NCBI GenBank assembly: GCA_003993805.1
Contig: RSEF01000014.1
Location: 1,799,941 to 1,863,940 of the forward strand
Length of the DNA stretch: 64,000 bases
Reading direction: 5' to 3'
Source of the DNA: Himantopus leucocephalus
Lineage: Eukaryota > Chordata > Aves > Charadriiformes > Recurvirostridae
Part shown: positions 44,351 through 58,901 of the stretch, in pieces
Position numbering within the stretch: the stretch's first letter is position 1
Layout of the letters: every line of letters starts with the position of its first letter
Notes under the pieces: generated by a model
Database searches by the model: none
What the model saw: the letters and a program-made list of their open reading frames with translations, nothing else
What the model was told of the DNA's origin: nothing
Translations under genes and position numbers: made by a program

Positions 44351-46470
44351 TCATGACTGCAGTGAACCTTGGACAATGGCTTACTTCACCAGGGCTTCCC
44401 TTTCTTACTTTTGGTGATTTCTGGAGAAATTCCAAAGGAATCTGCATATATAAATATAGACTGTGGAAAACGGTACCAAATCACTGCCCATCTGTTTTAT
44501 ACAGCAGTACACAGGCATATTACCTCTTTCTAAGTGCATTACATAAACTCAGTGCTTCATATTCTGTCTTTCCATGAACAATGTAATGTATATTTCTGTA
44601 CTGCCTCTGAGTGCCAGTGCCTCTGAGACAGAGGCTGCTCTACATGTGTCCTAGGAATCAGTCTTCATCCTGCTGCAAAGTGAAGTCCACAGTCCATTTC
44701 ACTGCATTATTTTAGAAAATGCTGTATCTTTCTCCCTCAAGGCAATCTCTTCCCTCTGCTTGTCAATTGGCCCTCCTATTTCATCTCTTGCACTGAAAAC
44801 AGACCAGTGATGACAGCCAATTTAGTAAAAGTTGGAATTGTTCTGCTGGTTGTATTGGGCCTCAGTAACCAGCTAATGGGCTACACTGAGGCAACAGGAG
44901 TGCACATACCTGACAAGTTTTAACACTGAGGAAGAAGTAACCTCTAAAGACAATAGCAGTGTCCAGAGGCTATTACTGGAGGAGCAGAAAACTAATGTTC
45001 TACTCCTCTTAGATGTGCTAAAGTTCTCAGAATCACTTTGCTTCCACTACCATCAATAGCACTGAATACTGGAGATGCCACAGCTGAATTCTGCTTCTAG
45101 CAGGAAGCTGAAATTTTTTTCTTCTCCTACTGTGCCTGTTACAGCTTTTGAATCCCTATTAATACTTCTCCATGGGTTGAGCAACACATTCATTTTGGAA
45201 TCAGTGGCATGTAGAGCCATGAAATGCACTTTGAGCTGACACAGACTGAGCATATACCCTTCACATGTGGCTTGATGTGCTTTGTCCCTGCAAGTAGCAG
45301 TGGGCAGAAACTTTCTGACAAAACTGTGTCTGCTAGAAAATGCCAGAGAAGTGGCATTCAGAGTATTTGGGGGATTACATCTTGGATTCAGTACGTTTAC
45401 TATGAAGTCAAAAGGAATGCCTCTGTGCAAAGAGCCTGGTTTCCTATCAGTGCATGAGGATCCACAGCAGCCTTGCAGTTCTGGAGATGTTAAATTCTCC
45501 ATAAAACCCTGGAAGCCGAAGTTTCAACTGCAGTGCAGCTCCCAGGTGCACAGGAGGTAATCTTGGAGCCCTGAAATACTGGCTTCAACTAGGTATCAAA
45601 GCTTCCAATATTTTTGCCAGACAGCAGGGCACCTAGAAATCCCAAAGCTGGTTTTCACATGCTCCCTATCTCAGGGTAAACCTCTGGGCTGGTTGGTTTC
45701 CCCTTACAGCTTGGCTTTGCAACAGGCAGCTGTGAAATCTGGCAGCTCTAGGGAACCCCTTTGGCAGGAAGGAAGCAGAGATGCATACTGAAAGCGTATG
45801 AAATGCCAGGATCTCGGGGAATGTCACAGTCACCAAAGAACCCTGCTTCTGAACAGTCATTTGGGGAAGGAGAAAAAGAAGATGGGAATTTTTCTGAGTT
45901 GTGGGGGATTGTGGTGCGTGTCTGCTTCCAGTAAACCTGAAATACAAAGTACTGGCCACCTCAGCTCTGTACTGTGCTGCGTAAAGATCACTTATGTCCT
46001 GAGATAAATAGCTAGACTAGAGCTATCCCTACATATCTGCTGTCCATTCAGCAGCTCCTCAGTCAAAAGATCAGAATTTCATGGCTGTAGAAAGAGACAA
46101 CCTGTAGAGAAGCACATCTCTCTGAGATGAACAAAATTAATTACCATGCATTTAAATTTGCCATTTGTGGGAGGAGAAGAAATCTTGCTTTCATAGTAAT
46201 GGTTAGAATCATTGGGAAAAGCATTGTTGCAGCATCAGCTGCAGTGAAAATATTGTTATTTTGCAAGTGGAGAGAATAAAAAATACTTTCTACCATTCCT
46301 TAGGATGATAGCTGCTTTTGCACAGATTATTTATGGAAATAGATTAATTTTTTTGGTAATCAAAACGAAAATCTTCTGATTAGTAAAGACTGTGAAAGGC
46401 ACAAGTAACCTAAAAAGACATTTATTGTATGGCAAATACACTAATTTTGGAAGGTTTTGTTTCAAATTTT

Positions 46471-46511
46471 GTTGAATTAATTTGCTGAATTAATTTATCG
46501 AATTAATCAAC
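46471..46511. repeat. Short AT-rich tandem/inverted repeat
   Basis: Three units of a 12-13 bp motif, GTTGAATTAATTT, GCTGAATTAATTT and ATCGAATTAATC. The first unit and the final AATTAATCAAC are also near reverse complements, so the block can form a hairpin. Confidence 0.7.
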
Positions 46512-47037
46512 GTTTGGAAGAAGTCATGTATAGATACTAAGATTATTTCTTTTGTTCTATTCATCCACCTCTTCTCATTCAGTATTTGACCACCTCTCAG
46601 TCTTGTTTAGTATACAACACTGAATATCAAATATAATCTGTTTCTGTAATATATGAAACTACTCCTTCCTGTTTACTAATAATAGGCTACTATGACTTAT
46701 AATGAGTATGTGCAGTTTTATGCATAGCTGGAATCTGTTGTAACTTACGTGTATTTTCTACCATCTTTGGATAGTCTCATCAGCATTCACTAAGCACATG
46801 TAAATAACTTTTCAAAATGATAAAACAAAACTTGGAATTTTCTTTTATGCAGAAATATTAGCCCTACACCATATAGACTCTATAGGGGAAAAAGCAGACA
46901 GGTTGAGGGGACAGGAAAGTGTGAATTTGTCTTGTGGAGATGATTAGCTCCGCAGGTCCTTTGTCCTAATCCAGGATTCACTGAAGTCAACAGGAGTCTT
47001 TTACTTCAGCCTATTTTTTTCTTTTTTTTTTTTTTTT

Positions 47038-47038
47038 N
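47038..47038. other. Single ambiguous base inside T homopolymer
   Basis: One N near the end of a T run of about 17 at 47021-47040; the run length is uncertain. Confidence 0.9.
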
Positions 47039-50000
47039 TTTTGCATGTGCCATATATAACTTGCCCTTCCAGGCATGCAGCTATTTTTGCTTTTGAAGGA
47101 GAAGAATAAGTTTGAAAAAGTCTTGGAAGTGCAGACTTGCCTTTTCAGAAATCTGTAGAAATCTGTTGGTATTCTCTAAAACTGACTAACAACCTGATGA
47201 ATTTTGTGGAGCTGGGCTGTGACGTGCTAGCCTTTGGTCAATGTTGAGGGAAAAAAGAATGCCAGAATAAAAGCAAAATAGTAAGACAGAACTGACATTC
47301 ATAATTTTGTTGAATTAACAGAATTTGAATGAGTCTTTGAACCAACACATGGTAATGAAAAAACCCTATTACTAAAACCACCACAGATCATTCTGTTTGC
47401 CATACTGTTTCCTTCCAAGGAATCATCTGATGTGACTGGAGATGGCTCTGTTCAAACAGTTAGCTGTGGTCCAAGAGCAATAGCACAATTATAATATTGG
47501 GATTTGTTCTGTCCAGGTCATGAATACTTTTTTTTTTTTTTTTTTAAATTATCACAGTTAGATTTACAGTCTAGACATATTACAAGCCGAGTTTCCACTT
47601 CAAAAGTCTCTCATTCACACTCTGCCATATGACCCCATTTTAAAATCAGGTAAGCAGAGAATATAAAAAGCACTGCATGCAATTGCCCACTGCACTTCCA
47701 GAATCACTGCCTTGTCCGTTCCACATGTAAGAGCCTCTTGTTATAAAAAGATTCTTTTAGTTGCTTATCCTGTACGTTCTTGTTCTTATCTTCAAGCTTT
47801 GACCTTTTATTTTTCATTATTTACCTTTGCAAAAAGCCTGTTGGCAGCAGTCTATTCTTTTCCATTTCAGGCTTTTGTACACTGTGATCTCACTGAGATT
47901 TCTCTTGAAATATAAACACCAGATTCACAGTGTTGAATATTAACGCCTTACTCTAACTTTCAAAGTCCTTTTGGTTTCTGTGGTATCAAACTCAAAGTAT
48001 TGCACATAACGACTACTTTCACATGTGATGTAAGAAAGTGCCTGTACCTGCCCAGTGCCCAAATGAGATTCGTAGTTGCTTTGCATCCTTTATGCTCTAC
48101 TTCAAGTAGATCAAATAGTATTGCACTGAAGAAAGGCTGGTTTAAAAACTGAACCTGAAAGAGATCCTGCTTTGAGTTCTCCAATTTAACTACATATTTC
48201 CAAGCAGAAATAGGCATTCAGGCAGTAAAAGTGATTGTTAATTAAGGATGCTCTTCAGTACTTTGCTAACTAGAAGTTTTATGGTTAAATGATAGTTCCA
48301 ACTTTCTAATTTAGGGACCATTTTCTGCCCTTGTTCCCTATTTAAAGGTATATATCAATATAGGTCTATAATGATAAGATCTATGAAGATCTTGCCTCTC
48401 AAAAAAAGCATCTTGTTTTTCTGAGAAATTTATAAGCAGTAATTATTCTTGGCTTTGTCTTTTGTCAATTTATGACAGTTCCAATTTCCTAAGTGGGTAA
48501 TTATGCAGCCCTTTAATCTTACACTTCCTCTGGGAATAAGATCTCTCTAGTCTTAAGAAACTGCTCTGTGTATAGAAGACTTCATTTTGATTGTAATGAT
48601 ATCCTGAAAAAACAGCTCATCTCTCCATTGTTCATCTTTCTCTTACAACAAAGACCCTGCGAATCTGCACCAATCTGGAGTTCTTGTAGAAATCTAATGT
48701 GGTGTATAGGACTTAATGTGATATTCAGACTTAACGTATCTTAAAATCTATACTGCCATCCTGTATTTGGATGATAAATTCCATTTGTTCTATCTTGCAC
48801 TTAAGCTTCTAGATTTCAGCATTCTCCTGACTTTTGATGCTGTCAAAATTGTGGTACTTATCTACTTGTGAAGGCTGAGATTTTGTTTAGCTCAGAGGAA
48901 AGGATCAAGGACCGGGGAAAGGATTGTTTATGTTAAATGGTAATGGCTGGTATAAAATTAAGTAGAGGTAAAGAATAAGCTTAGACTGGAAACTAGTGAC
49001 TATCCAAACCAATAACATTCTGGAGCAGTCTTTCAAGTAGGATATTGGAGGAAAGGCACTAAAACTGTTTTAAACTAAGATTAGAAAATATGGATCTTTA
49101 AAGGTTCTAGCCTCACTTTGTGTGGGGAAAAAAAACAGACGGGAGCTGTGAATAAGCTCAGGTATTGTATCATTGTCTTCAGTTGCAGGAGAGTGGACTC
49201 AGGAAGTAGAAAAGATTTATTTGACCATTATTTGGGGCTTTACTCTTTAAGGTAAGATTTAGCTTTTTGAGGTCTTCTGCAGTCCGTCATTGCCCACACA
49301 AAGATTCCAGACTACTTCTCCATGTTTGAGGTCATAAGGATCCATCCCGTCAAATTAAACTATCACTTGAAGATAGTGCACCATGTCTGCTTTCATATTC
49401 TTCCATCTGGATCTAAGGGTGTTTGCCTATGGCAAGGAACTGACTCGGTACAATAGGACAATTTTCTGCATAATTATCTGTAACAAGAATAATTTCTTTC
49501 TAGCTGTAAATCTGTATATGATTTGGTGCTGGTTTATGGCACTATCATTATGATTTAGTTGTAGGTTTTTTCTACTACTGAGAGTTCTACTAGCTTTCTC
49601 TATTTTTATATCATGTCTTTGATCTGTGACTCGAAATACCCTGGGTTAGTCCCCTGAACAGTCAGTTTTAGAAGGAGAAGGAGGACTTTTCCTCAGTAGT
49701 ACTCCCTCTGGCAGCAGTTTAAAAGACAATACAAACCATATTTACAGATCAGGGAAAAGAATTTCAGCACATACAGAAATAAATGCCTAAGGAGTCAGAA
49801 CTTAATATTGAACTAAATGTTTCTTTGAAAATATAAGATAAATATAACATCCTATGAAAGTCTTCCTGTAAACAATGAAATAAAAGCCCCAGGCCTGATT
49901 TGACTGTGCCATAATATTAAGTCAAAAATACAGATTTTTTTTTACATGTGATTGAAATTTGCAGGAAGTGCTTCTGATGTAAATAAATTCAGGGTGTGCA

Positions 50001-51361
50001 GAAGTATGTCCACTGACATAAATTATCCTAATGACACTCACAGATTGGGTCTTGAAAACCCTGAGGGGCTTTGACACTCCAATTATAGGGCTCAACCTTG
50101 CTACTTCGAAGTTGATTCCAAGACTCTGTCTAGGCAATTTGCATGCCCCATCCAATTTCCATTACAGTCAATGATAACAAGGTTGCACACATCTCTGCGG
50201 CCTGCTAGAGGCAAAATGCATAAAAACGAGGAAAACAGAATCATGAAAACAGCAAAGGGAGTTTGGAATGAATGTATTTTTATAAAATCCTTTTAAAACT
50301 GAAGTCCCATTGAATTAAGAAACCCCAGAGAGATCCATGGACTCACATGTGATTCTCCACTCAGCTGAAACCGAATCCTCTGTTTTAATATAAACTGAAT
50401 CTCTGAGTTGAGACAGTTTTCAAATATCCAGAGTCTAAATTTGGCAGGTTTAACTTTTTTTTTTCTTACGGTGGCTGTGATAAGGTCACTACAGCTCACG
50501 CCTTCAGATGCAAGCTGGTCTGCAAGTGACTACTCGGTAGCCAGCCTAGTATCATCTCAGTATGGTTCCTATGACACATCAGACTTAAAAATGTAGCAAC
50601 ACAGAGTGTCTTTATTGGTGTCTCAGATGTACTAATAGAGTGGAAAAACGACTTGCTCACATACAGAAAATATTCAGAGCAATTACAGCACACTGGAAGG
50701 GCATCATCATCATCATAACTGGTGTGACCATTTCAGACTTCAGTTTCCAGCATCTCCAGTGCCTGAACTGAGCCACAAACTCTCTTCAAGACTAGTACAG
50801 TCCATTTGCAAAATAGCCTGTGGTATCTCATCCAGCCATTTCTGTTGTGTATAAAGAAGGATTAAGTGGTTTTGAGTGGGATTTAAAGAAGAGCTGTCCA
50901 TATAATTAGGTCTACAGAGAATTATGACAGACTTAACAAAGTACTGTAATTGAATTGTGCAAGAACGTTTTCCAGACTTCCTACTGTTATTTCCAATTTT
51001 AAACAAACTCTAGTTTGGGTATCAGTACCACATTCCTTGTTGCCAGATGCTCTGACAACAGGATTTTTCACACATTTGGCTGGTGGCTTTAGGTGAGGTG
51101 TGAAAGCAATTTCCCCCGGACCACATTACATGTCAGTCTGAAACTAAGCAACCTAATTTGTCTTGATGTAACTGAAATAATAGAGTGGCATTTTTCCACC
51201 CCTTTCTAGGAGATGTACCACTGTGTACTTTATATCGGTGATTCTCCTACTGACCTAAGCTGGTGGAAGAGTGACCTCAATATCCCAGTAGGTCTAAAAC
51301 CAGAAGCTTCTCCTAATATTCTGTTCTTTTGGTTTCTCTCCTCTCTCCCCCTACACACAGA

Positions 51362-51386
51362 AAAATAAATAAATAAATAAATAAAT
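51362..51386. repeat. (AAAT)n microsatellite
   Basis: About six AAAT units, intronic. No TE body is visible next to it. Confidence 0.9.
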
Positions 51387-54300
51387 ATCTGCAGATGAGA
51401 CAATTTAGCTGATCTTGCATGATACTGTTTTAGCACTCAAGTAAATGCTGCTTGCAGAAAACCCAGTGATTTAGCTCATTTGTTTGTGAATAACAAGGCA
51501 CTGCTACTACTGTCCAGCCTGCCTCAGCCTGACATAGATTTTGTGAGGAGCGGCAGGCAGCTTTGGTGCAGAGGTTGGTTTTCTCTGAGCTTGAGAACAG
51601 GGGCACCAGCCAAGGGGCTCTGCATCCAGCTCTGCTCTCTGCTTCCTGCTGGCTCAGGAGAAGGTGTGTAGTAAACTGGTGTACGTCTTTCTATTTCAAA
51701 TTGCACCTGCCAAATCTTTCCAGCAGCCAAGAAGACTAACAAAGTAATGGCCATGCCAGTTCCTCACCCCTCCCCACCTGCCTGTTCCAGCAAAAATATA
51801 GGTCCCTAATTTGCTGTGCTTCATTCATAAGCAGCTTAGACCCAAGATTTGAGCAGCTTTGGGATGGAAAGGGAGCTGCTTACTTTCTTGAACAAACAGC
51901 TGTTTCCTATCATAGTCACAGCTATATCACATGTCACAACCTTAGAGAAGATTTTCTTAATTATATACCCAGCCTGGGAATGTGTCCCATTTAAAATGCT
52001 GCCCAGAGAAATTCTCAGTACCAAGGTAATATGTGACCTAATCCCCTCACACCAGCAAACGAAAAAGAATTCTCTCTGTTTTGTAAAAATCAATGTATGA
52101 TACAAATGCTTGGTCCAATGTTGGAGGTCTCTTATATGAGAAGCCAGCTTTCTTATGAGGGAGGTCTTAGAAAAACTAATTTATTTTTTTTTCATCTGAG
52201 TCCAGAATCTGATCTTAGTACATCTCCACATTACAAAGCTTGAGATCTAGACCCTTGACGTATACACATCTCTGGCAATCAGCCACCACAAAAGCAACAG
52301 ACCAGACTCCTGTGTTTCTTAAGTGGAAATTCCCTATATGAATTAAACATAAGCTCAAAAAGAGCTAGAAACAGATTTGTCATTCAGTAAAATATTGGGA
52401 TGCCACCAGCATGAAATCTGTTGTTTGTAAAAAATGAATTAAGCTAAATTGTTTCCTTTTTTTCTTCCTCTTCCCCCTCAGGTAATCTTTCCTATTCAAT
52501 TCTTTGGCTTTACAATGAGATTTTCCTGTTTCATTAGGTGTTTATATCTCCCCTGTTGCTATATGAAAACTTCTTGCAACCAGCAAAGAAAATAATATTG
52601 ACTCTATTCAGGAAATGTTATCAGATAGACTGAATAGACAAAATACACTCACTATAACTTGTCTCAGACTACTATTCATATATGTTGTTATTAGCAGATT
52701 AAAAATAAATCTTACAGACCTGTGATTTAAGTAATTTCTACAGGATTAAGTAATGAATTAACCTTTTGTTTGCAATTTTAAGTTCTGTTTACAAATTCTC
52801 ATTTTTAAGGGGAATTTATTAAAAAAAAAAAAAAGGTTAAGTTCCTTTTAATCATTTCTTCAGAAGTCACTATGCAAAGTTAATCACCTCTAGGATTAAG
52901 TAAGCCTTTGGTGATGAGTCTCATTTTTACTGACCTTTCTTCTGAATTTATTATCTCTGACCTAATTTGTGTTGGTGCAGACTGGGGTATAAACTAATAC
53001 TCAAGTATTGCTGTAAACCGTTCATGCTATTTTATTTGCATCTGTTTGCACAATTTTCAGCTCATTTGCAATATTGATTCATTTAGAAAGATATACATCT
53101 CAAAATGACCGTCTCCCATGCTGGCTGTTTCTTTATTTGACTCACCAGCAAACACCCATCTTATCCTAACCAACATCTGATAATACCCTGGTTTTGCCCA
53201 CAGAAATATCATTGCTATCCAGTCTGCTTGGAGAGCATACACAAAACTCTCCATGCTGTTTGTAGAAGAGCACTTTCCATAGTACCTAGAAACTGATGAG
53301 AATTTTGATCATCTGTTCTTGTAGATCTAAATTGGTTTCTAGCTCAGATATTTTGCCTTTCTGTCACTCCAGAATAAGGAAGCCTGGGGAAATTATTAAA
53401 AGGATCTTCTATGAGAAGGGGTCCTGTTTCCTGCTCCTTGTACATTTTACTCCTGTGAAGGGAAGTGGATGGCCTCCTTATAAACACACAAATGATTTGA
53501 CTTCTAAGAAATGTCTTTTCTCCGTTGTGCAGAGTGAATGAAAACATGCTACAAGGACAATGTTTTCTTTGGTGTAAATGTCTATGTATGTGGAGGACTC
53601 ACAGAAGGAGACAGTTTTTTCTTGCTTGCAACAGAGTGGCGTAACACCTTCCCAGCAACAAAATAGTTACATTAGATTTACTCTGTTGTGACTAGCCACA
53701 TAATTTTAAAACAATGAAATTAAGTGCTATGATTTCCTTCACTATAAGAAATTAGGTATTTTATATCCAGACTATTCTACATAAAAGGTAAACAAAGTAA
53801 AATTTCTTAACAATTACTGAGGAAAAAAACTCACATCAGCAATTATGAAATCACTGCAACAAAACAAAACTAGGAATATGCTTGAAGAAAAGCTTTGCCT
53901 GGCTAAGATTCCTGTTGGAAGAGCTCTCATACATGATGTTTATTTTTGATAGGGAATTAGCCTGAAGTTTCAGCATCCTTGCATTATACCTCTGCTGAGC
54001 AGACAAGACTTGGACTACACAAGCTCAGAGTGCTTTATATGCATTAGGTGTGGTCTGTCCAGTCCTCAAATCACTGCCTTTTTGCATATACAAACCCTAG
54101 AGCAGGAGTGCGGTGGTTTAATTCAGTTTGGTTTTGGGTTGTTTTTTTTTTTTCTTTGAATGAACATACTTTGAGATGAGGCAGAGAGAGCTGCAGTAAA
54201 GAGAGGAGGAATCAAGGAGAGTGGATGAATTAAGCTCACTCATTCATTCTAGCACACCGTGTCTGTATATCAAAGACAAGAATTGAATGTAGTGGAAAAT

Positions 54301-57300
54301 GTTGCTGGAGCCAGTACATGAGCTCTGGCACCCCTCTTGATGAGAACCCTGTGGTAGTATATGGAAATAATTTCATAAAATATAGCCAAGCCTTGAAATA
54401 GGCCTTAATATTCCCCTCCTCCCCCAGTTATTGTCCTAGTACCACTGTTACAGCTCTGTTGAATACTCTGTTCGCTTTATAATTACAGAAATAAAAAGGA
54501 CCATGCTGGTCACTGACTGGCTCCAGGTACCTCAGTGCTTCTCACACCACAAGCACCAGTCCCTTTGTCCTCTCTAGTACCCTCTAGGGTCTCTGAGACA
54601 TGGAAAAAAAATCCAGAAATCAAACTGCATTAGTTACCTATTTCTAGAGGTCTTGTTTGTGAGAACAGGGGCTATCTTTTCTAGTATCTCTCTGATTATC
54701 AAAAAGCTAGTGCAAAAGAGACAGGAGTTGGTAGTACCTAAAGTACCTAGCTCTTGGTATCTGTTCTTTAATGCCTTCACACCAGGGGGGTGGGGAGTGC
54801 GGAACAGAGGGACAGGGGAACAGACTGACTGCTTAAAATAACATTTTATTTTTCAAAATAAATGTGTGAGATGAAAACTTGGTTTACATTCAAATAAATC
54901 ATGATGCTGATGATGTAGTTACCATTGGTTTTTTGCATATTCCTTTCACCTTTTCCCGTCATGTTATGAATTGAAAATAGAACCGTGTGCACTTTAAACA
55001 GCAGTTTGTCCTTCAGAGAATGGGGGTAATATGCAGCTATATGCAGTCTGGTGGGAAAGTTTGCACAGTGTATGTGATCTGACAGCTGTTCCTATACGAA
55101 CATGAATCCAAAACGAGACACAAAAAATGAGGGAAAACTGCCTTTGAAGGTCTGACCCAAAAGCCCTCATTGTCAATTTTCTTCAGTGGCACTGGGTTAG
55201 ACCTCTATCTGCAAGAAGCTATTTTAGTCTGGCTCAGGAAGACTGCCAGGAGTCAGGAAGACTCAGGAAGGCATTTCTGTGCCCAACCCTGCCACAGCCC
55301 TGCATGAGATTCAGCGCTATCAGAAGGCTGTAAATAGAAACTGGTACAGTTAGTTACTGTGGTGGGTATCTTCCCTAGTGTGGGGCTCCTACTGAAATCA
55401 ATGTGCATTCCCATCTGGAGCAAGACTGGGTTTAAGCCATACTCCAAGGAAAGCTTCATCAATTCATCTTATGTGATGGAGAATTAAAAAACAATGTTAA
55501 GAAACGCACATTACTTGTCCATTTACTTCTGTCATTTTGCTCAGTGGTCAAAGGAAACAGCCTGTGGTGCTCTATTATATTCCTCACTAGAGTCATATTC
55601 TGATCCTGTAATACTAACACAAAGCTTCAGCATTTAAGTTTCAAATGCTGTAGTAGTGCTAGCTACAGCTAATGTTCATTTTTTTAAAGCTTTAGTTTGG
55701 TATTTTTAAAAGACTTTTTCTATCTTCATTAATTTTTTTGTTTCAGAAAAAAAAGTCAACAAAATGTTGAGTCTCAAAGTCTTGCAAAACCTCTTTGGGA
55801 ATATATGGGTTTATGGTTTCTCCTATGAGCATCAATGGATAAAGAGCAGTATATGTTGTGAGTGAAATAATAGTTAAATGGCCACTGACATTTCTAAATT
55901 TCACATATTCGCAATATTCTCCTTTGAAATTATCTGATCGCATACCAGAAAGCTTGTTTCTCTCTCTTTCCCCACTCTGTTATGTAATTCCCTAATAACA
56001 CAGTTTTCTAACAGTGCTCTAAACATCTTCTCAGCAGCTGGTAGATAATTTAGCCAACCTTAAAACCATTGGCTAAGTGTTACAAACATATGAGTCAAAT
56101 CCAGTAAAGGCCAAAGCGATACTGGTATGGAGAATTGCTTCAGACAGTAAAGAAAATGGCTTACGTAACAGATTCCCACTCCAGCAAGTAATTAAATATT
56201 GAGAAGATGCTCCTTAAAGCCAAGAAAAAAGGTGTTTCATATTTCATAGGAGAAGAGACTAGTCATTTCCCAGGGGGATGAATGTTGCTATTCGTAAGGC
56301 CATGGGCATACAATGTCAAAGTCCAACAACAAAGTGGAAAGCCAGGCAGCAGAGAATCATACTGGGATCTTGTTCTGCAATGTATGAGGGCTCCGTGAAG
56401 CCACAGGCAAAAGTTGCGCCCTTCCTTAAAGATGAAATTGCCAGAGCCAGTAGAGGCAAAACCTGCTGGTTCTTTGTCAGCGTGTGCTCAGGTGGAGCAG
56501 CACAGCACTCTACCTCTTCAATTCACACAAAATTATGATGACAGTTGGCAAACAAATCTGTTTTGCACTTGCCTTTCACCTGTGGATGTGTAGTCATTCT
56601 CTAGCAACTTCTGCTTTCACAAAGTGAATTGCTTTTGCATACTTAATTTTGATTCAGTTTTCTCTAAATATGCTACTATTTTCTTCCTCACAACTGGCAT
56701 TGGACTGATGTGAGGTTGAGCTGACTGCCTCCCTGGAGGTCTCAGAGGTGAGGAAAAGAAGGCAGTTTGGCAGAGCCTTAATCTATATCACCAAGATAAA
56801 CAGATAGCTGGCTGTCACCTTCTCTTTGTATGAGAGAAAGAAAGAAATTTTGTAATCACAGGATGTTTCACACCTTAGCAAGGCAGAGACAAATGGATCT
56901 TGATTTTACTGGCTTTCAAAACTCCATGGCTGTGCCCTTTGCTATCACATCCCACATACTCTGTCTGTGCTACAGACAAGTATCAACCTGAAGGAAAATG
57001 TCTCTGTCTTAGAGTCTGCCAAACTGCAGTAACTTCAGTCCCCTCCCAGGCACAGTGCCCAGAGGAAGTTGTACGGGAATCCATGGTAGAAGATGAGAGG
57101 AGAGAAACTACAGATTGGATAAGGAGAGCGGGGGCACAAATGCATAGCAGAATTTTTATGACTTCCTCTTCTCCTATGAAACCGGATAGCTTGAGGAACA
57201 GCCACTCACCATAGGGGCTCCAATGTATTAGCTAATGATTCACTGCTCAGTGACAAGAAGATAGAAATGGCATTACCCCTGCCAGTGCAAACGGTTCTCC

Positions 57301-58497
57301 AGGGAGCAAATTCTCATCACTGCTTGCCAAAGCTCTGCAGGATGTGCCCAGTCAGAAATGAGGGCAGAGAGACCAAACTCACAGATCCTTATGGAACTGA
57401 CACAGCTCGCAGATTCCCTCACCAGAGTTTTCTAAAGACAATCAAGGTGAACAGGGCTCCAGGAGACGAATACACAGAGTCCAGTTTTGTTTCTGTTGAA
57501 AACACTGAGGAAATTTCCATTGATGTCAATGAAGTCAGGACCGTGTTTTGTATTTTTAACTAAGAAAGTGTCAGTCAGGCTTCTCTGTCATTTCCCAGGG
57601 AGGTCAGGTCACTATCTCGCTCATTTGACTTCAATAACATTATTCTAGAACTTACTTTGGCCTCAGGTACTGAAAGGAGGTTAGTGGTAGAACTGACTGT
57701 TGATTCCTTTTCTGGTTTTTGGAGTTGTTTTTTCCAAGAGATGAACAAAACCATTAAACCACTTTATAATGAGAATCTTTTGTTCCAATTTTATCAATAT
57801 ATAAAAAACCGATGCGTCTGTACAAAATCTCTTAAACCCCTAATCAGTAAAGGTTTGGATGAGGGAAGGGTTCAGGGCAGTAAAAAGATCCTTAAACACT
57901 GCTGATGTTCTTACAATAAAAAATTACCTTTTGCATTTTGGTAGTGTTTGCAATCATTAGGCTTTTGCAATAAGCCATTTGTCTTGCTGAAAATCATTCA
58001 TCCTCATTTAAGGACAAATTCTCTTAAAACTATTTTGTCAAATATTCTGCCCTTTATGAACTGACAAAATGTTGACAATTAATGTTTCATTACTGATCCT
58101 GAAGGGCAACTAACATAATTATCCAAGGGTGCTCCTGCTGATTTCTCATAGTTTGCCCTCCAAGCATACATTTTTCATCTTTGAATTTTGAATGCATTTA
58201 TACTATACCTTTTAGGTTAGACAGCAGAACATGTTTCATGGAAATAAATTAGTGTTATTTACTTATTGAGTCTCTGGCACTATTTTACTAAGTAAGACTT
58301 CTATGAAAATGAAACATATTCAGCTACAGAGGAAAACCTCTTTGGGATTCAGGATTAGAGAGTACTGAGTTCCAACCTTTCTTGTGCTCAGTAACTACAA
58401 GAAAACTCTGTAAACTTCATGCATGACACACAGTACTTTGCAGCACATGCCCAATCCTGAGCGTAAATTTTTAATCCTGTTTTATAACACACCCTTG

Positions 58498-58514
58498 ACA
58501 CACACACACACACA
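58498..58514. repeat. (AC)n microsatellite
   Basis: About eight AC units in presumed intron 1 of BMERB1. Confidence 0.9.
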
Positions 58515-58870
58515 TTCTGACAAGTGGTTACTCTGATGAAAACATGCTATGCAACTAAGGAATCAATTATCAAACATAGTCAAAAAAATTACACAGAGTC
58601 CATAATCCCACAGGCTATCAGCAGCAGGGATGATGTATGTAGTTCAAAGTGTCCTACTTTCCAGGTATAATGCATTTTTTCTGTAAAATATCTTGAAAGG
58701 AAATGGGAAAATTCATGAGCAACAGTCCCAAATATGACACTTTAGCCTCATCTATAACTTTTCCAACAATTATTGGTTGGCACTGTAAACTGCATTACAC
58801 ATTAAGAGTTCATTTCCTGCTTGGTGCACACAGTTGGGCACAGAAATTTTGGAAGTCATTAACCCTCTGA

Positions 58871-58901
58871 TTTATGAGTATTTTTATGAGTATTTTATGA
58901 G
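58871..58901. repeat. Short tandem repeat, about 11 bp x 3
   Basis: TTTATGAGTATT-type units repeat three times with one-base length changes, consistent with replication slippage. Confidence 0.75.

Noticed and set aside
56278..57563. Three consecutive plus-strand open frames (86, 104 and 98 codons) suggesting a gene
   Set aside because: The frames differ, no splice sites join them, and none contains a recognisable motif; chance frames are more likely.
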